Assembly (NCBI RefSeq): GCF_000516985.1
Contig: NW_006917093.1
Coordinates: 2,604,001 to 2,668,000, forward strand
Origin: Pestalotiopsis fici W106-1
Taxonomy: Eukaryota > Ascomycota > Sordariomycetes > Amphisphaeriales > Sporocadaceae
DNA: 64,000 nucleotides
Reading direction: 5' to 3'
A program made the translations under genes and the position numbers. The notes below the pieces were generated by a model. That model was not told where the DNA came from. It saw nothing but the letters and a program-made list of their open reading frames with translations, and searched no databases. This document shows, piece by piece, positions 58,930-64,000 of the stretch (positions within the stretch are counted from its first letter, which is position 1; each line of letters starts with the position of its first letter).

Positions 58930-59474
58930 AAGTGAAGGATTTTACACATAGAATAAAGCGCTGAGTGATCAATGGCCTAGAATTTTAATGAAATTATTCG
59001 AAATTTCGTCACACGGAGTTCTATGTTTGAGATGAATATTTTGAAATGATTCAAGTACAAATTGGAATAGGTGGGTGGACAATGTGTGTGGGGAGAGAGT
59101 CTGCACCGCAAAAGACCTGTAACATGACGGCTGATCATGCACTAAAACCGCCAATGGCCAGAGAGACTAGGTCTAGCAAGGCGCCAAATCTCGGGGCATC
59201 ACCCCGCCGTTGACTGGGGAGTCTGCTGCTACCGCGTGCTAGTAACGGCGGAATTTGGGGTACTGCTCACAGGCCCAAAGGGAATACTCCGGTTCAAAAG
59301 CGCTCCCCTCTTAAAGGGTATTTAATATAAAAATTAGAGAATGCATCCTCTGTAAAACATCATAATGCTGTGAAATCGCATAAAATGTATTAACGCTACC
59401 ATTCTGAAGCACCGTATCGACCAAAGCCTACGGTAACTTCATCTTATAGTCTCGTCTAACAGGCGCTCATCAAA
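58930..59474. other. promoter region of the carboxylesterase gene
   Basis: No gene is supported. AT-rich blocks near 58980-59060 and 59320-59360 are seen, with nothing recognisable as an element. Confidence 0.5.
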
Positions 59475-61471
<1,997 letters not shown>

Positions 61472-62147
61472 TTACCACACTAGATCAATAGACGTCACGA
61501 GCATCAATGGCTGAATTCCAATTAATTATAACATACTTGCTTGATACCTTGAGCTAGTTCTGAGCTGCAGAGACCCCTGTAAATCGTTTCGGGTAGACTT
61601 TAGATGGCGTCGGGCTAATAGTATAGCAACATGAACGAGATCGACGCGGGCGGAGTATAGAATCGGGCCAACACCTCCGATGCAACCGTCGTAGTTCAGG
61701 GGTACGATCTTGGCAATATCTCAAATCGGAACCTCGATTCCGCATCACCATACCCCGAGCGGTAGAGAAACAGTCTCCGGTGGGATACCGATGTTCAGTA
61801 CCGTTCATTCGGCAATTCCGGTTCCTGGCGGCAATGAGAATCATGACTGGGGGCCCCCCGCATTCTCGCCGGCCACGACTCAGTTCCCCATGGGGATGGT
61901 CAATAGTCCCGTGGTTAAGCTTAACCAAATAAGCACACGAAAACAACAGGTTAAATCTTTAGCCGTCCAGGGGCATGGTAATACTTGGAGACTGTATGTC
62001 GTAATTCATCATTGACATCAGTATCGGGGACTGGTTACTTGCTTGTAGCTATAAATCCAACACGAATTTAGGTGCAAATATCGCCACATTATCGAGTCAG
62101 ATCATCAATACTTTGTCTTGAGCATTCTTCATCTCGCACTGGACAAG
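61472..62147. other. intergenic region between two hydrolase genes
   Basis: No gene is supported; a 101-codon frame at 61710-62015 has no family features. The right end is the promoter of the next hydrolase. Confidence 0.5.
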
Positions 62148-63351
62148 ATGCTTTATCTGCCAATAATAGCCTTAGTTGGGGCAGCATTTGCCCAAGATCA
62201 CGGCTCAACTGTAGGTTTTGGCCAAGATGACCTATTCCGGTCGTGAGAGTATGAGTGCTGATAACAGACAACTGACAGTATGGAGGTACTGGCCCTTATA
62301 AATCGGTAAGGCGACACAACACTTTGTTACACCCAACTCAGCTGACCTGGCACTGCTCAGTATTACTTTGAGGTTGAATCTCTGGTAAACCATACTTTCT
62401 ACCAACCTCTTCAATCTGGGTTTGAGAGCTCGTCTTCACCCTCCTTGAAGCTTCCTGTTGTGGTTTGGGGTAATGGTGGTTGCGCTCCATGGTGAGTAGA
62501 TCATTTTGTTGGACGATGCGCAAACTTGGCTAACATGTGCTCTAGTATGTGAATAATGATCCAAGAGATCTCAGACGATCTGTTCACAAGCTTCTTTGCC
62601 TGGGGCTGACGTTCTCCAGTCGGTTTAAAGTTTAGAGGTTTCCTCGGCGAGGTTGCGTCGTGGGGCGTCCTGGCCATTGCTACGGGCCCTGCCTTTGTTG
62701 ACCCAGAAGGCTATGTCGACCCAAACGAAAATGCTACGTCCTCGGGCGACACTTTGGTTGGAGAGAACCCTGCGGCCCTGACGGCCGCCATCGATTGGGT
62801 GTATGCCAACGCTGGGAAGGGTGACTGGCAGCACATTGACTCGACTCGCATCGGCGTTTGGGGTCAAAGCTGTGGTGGTCTCGAGGCCTATGCTGCTGGA
62901 GCTCAAGATGATAGAGTTTCCCACCTGGGTATCTTTAACAGTGGCCAGCTGTCCGCGAATGCGAGCGAGGAGGTTGCCTCCAACATCACCAAGCCGGTAT
63001 TCTACGTCTTGGGAGGACCCACGGACGTTGCCTACGAAAATGCAAGTGTCGCCAGTACTACCCTGCACAATGTTCATGCTGGCTAACAATTCCTCGTAGG
63101 GTGAACGAGACTATGCGGATCTTCCTGCCGAGACACCAAAGTGGAAGGGCAATCACGCGTTGGGACATAGTGCAGCCTTTGATTACCCCAATGCTGGAAT
63201 CGCTGGTGTTGCTGGAAGCCATCTAGCTCAGTGGGTTCTGCGGGGGAACGAGACTGCCAAAGAATGGTTTACTGGACCGGGCGCCAATGAGACGGGATTC
63301 CAGGATGTGGTGTACGAAAACCTTGACGCTATCAAGGTGACACCAATCTGA
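62148..63351 (+). CDS. secreted alpha/beta-hydrolase (chlorophyllase/PETase-like fold)
   Basis: A small secreted esterase-type alpha/beta hydrolase with an unknown substrate. Exons fit at 62148-62210, 62279-62305 (27 nt), 62361-62491, 62620-63041 and 63100-63351. The signal peptide is MLYLPIIALVGAAFAQ. The oxyanion-hole strand is LPVVVWGNGGC, then FLGEVASWGVLAIATGP. The nucleophile elbow is VWGQSCGGLEA, the acid is probably in GGPTDVAYEN and the histidine in GNHALGHSAAFD. Intron 4 begins with GC (GCAAGT). Exon 3 ends in phase 2 while exon 4 needs phase 1, so the model has one frame conflict; an indel, an assembly error or an odd splice could explain it. Confidence 0.72.
63042..63099 (+). other. 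GC-AG intron of the alpha/beta-hydrolase gene
   Basis: This 58-nt intron starts with GCAAGT and ends with TCCTCGTAG. Removing it joins DVAYEN to GERDYADLP without a phase change, and the branch-like GGCTAAC lies shortly before the acceptor. Confidence 0.75.
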
Positions 63352-63437
63352 GGAGGCATATTGTAATGAGATATCAGTGATAGGGAACACACAAAAGTAG
63401 TGAGAATGAGACAAATTCGAAAAAATAAGGATAAGCA

Positions 63438-63481
63438 ATGGCAAGATGACCTTTGTTGTATGGCAAGATGACCTTTGTTGT
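63438..63481 (+). repeat. 22-nt tandem duplication in a 3' flank
   Basis: The unit ATGGCAAGATGACCTTTGTT plus GT occurs twice, head to tail and identical (63438-63459 and 63460-63481), about 90 nt after the hydrolase stop codon. It looks recent. Confidence 0.85.
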
Positions 63482-64000
63482 TTGTGAGGGTTGATGACCG
63501 GAGGCACTGCTATAGTACCTAATTTGTACTGGACAGGCTGGACGCGCTAGGGCTCATTCAGCCTACCGGATACCTCCTCGGTGCTGTCGGTAGCGCCTGT
63601 ACCGCGGCAGGTGGGCCCCATTTGTGTTTGCTTGCTTGTTCACAATCATTTCTCAGTTTCCGGCCTCATGCAGTTATTTTCATGAGTTCCAACTGGCAGG
63701 CACCAACAGAAATCATCACGTCATGATAAGGATAGAAACCTATCAATAAGTAAAACCCCTCGTCAAACTTCAACCGGATCAAGATCAGCATCATTCGAGG
63801 GCGAGCCAGGCCCAAGCACGACCCCCCACGTCCACGTGCGACGGGCTTCTGGCCGACTTCTACCATCAGACTTCATCCAGAATCTAAACCAGTCGGGTCA
63901 GGATCGTCAGATCTCCTACAGGCTTGGTAGGAGTTCACGATCCCGTTTCTTGAAGAAGAAGCATGATTGATGACGCGCGCCTATGGAGCAGCCCAAATCC
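63482..64000. other. right-end intergenic sequence, no gene
   Basis: No supported coding or RNA feature reaches the right edge. Confidence 0.5.

Overview
The window looks like a chromosomal segment of a filamentous ascomycete (Pezizomycotina), most likely a sordariomycete close to Hypocreales. The reasons are short introns of about 50-220 nt with GTRNGT donors and CTNAC-type branch points, compact genes on both strands, and typical mould families (DUF6536 membrane protein, GH2/GH43/CE16 secreted enzymes, Goodbye-NACHT NLR, Dal5-type transporter). The species cannot be fixed from the sequence alone. Coding models were built by joining open frames across introns; each full model quoted sums to a multiple of three unless stated.

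Left part (2.4-23 kb), mostly conserved genes. In order: secreted bicupin oxalate decarboxylase; secreted pepsin-like aspartic protease; a Ubc7/UBE2G1-type E2 facing the ALG1 mannosyltransferase; a histidine-rich CDF zinc transporter facing a DUF6536 membrane protein; a mitochondrial carnitine/acylcarnitine carrier facing a histidine phosphatase.

Carbohydrate block (25-32.5 kb). Three secreted enzymes lie on the + strand: a CE16-like SGNH esterase, a GH2 beta-galactosidase-like enzyme and a GH43 xylosidase/arabinofuranosidase. Together they suit removal of acetyl, galactosyl and xylosyl/arabinosyl groups from hemicellulose. A mitochondrial J-domain protein follows.

Accessory, decaying block (33.5-51.2 kb). 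It holds a C-terminal remnant of a POT peptide transporter, a ferric reductase lacking its N-terminal half, a class II (AA2-like) heme peroxidase, and an AT-rich relic zone. Next come a 1573-aa Goodbye-NACHT-TPR-zinc-finger NLR, AT-rich P450 and frameshifted GMC oxidoreductase relics, and a dynamin-like GTPase with a degenerate G3 motif. The NLR and the dynamin-like GTPase are on the same strand about 4.3 kb apart. This is the best candidate here for an undescribed defence or incompatibility locus.

Right part (51.8-63.4 kb). A GH63 glucosidase with a C-terminal membrane segment, a Dal5-family transporter, a bacterial-type P450 without the usual I-helix acid-alcohol pair, a type-B carboxylesterase that appears to lack the catalytic histidine, and an alpha/beta hydrolase with a GC-AG intron and one unresolved phase break. 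The transporter, P450 and two ester/amide-hydrolase folds could form a small uptake and detoxification or catabolic cluster; this is inference from position only.
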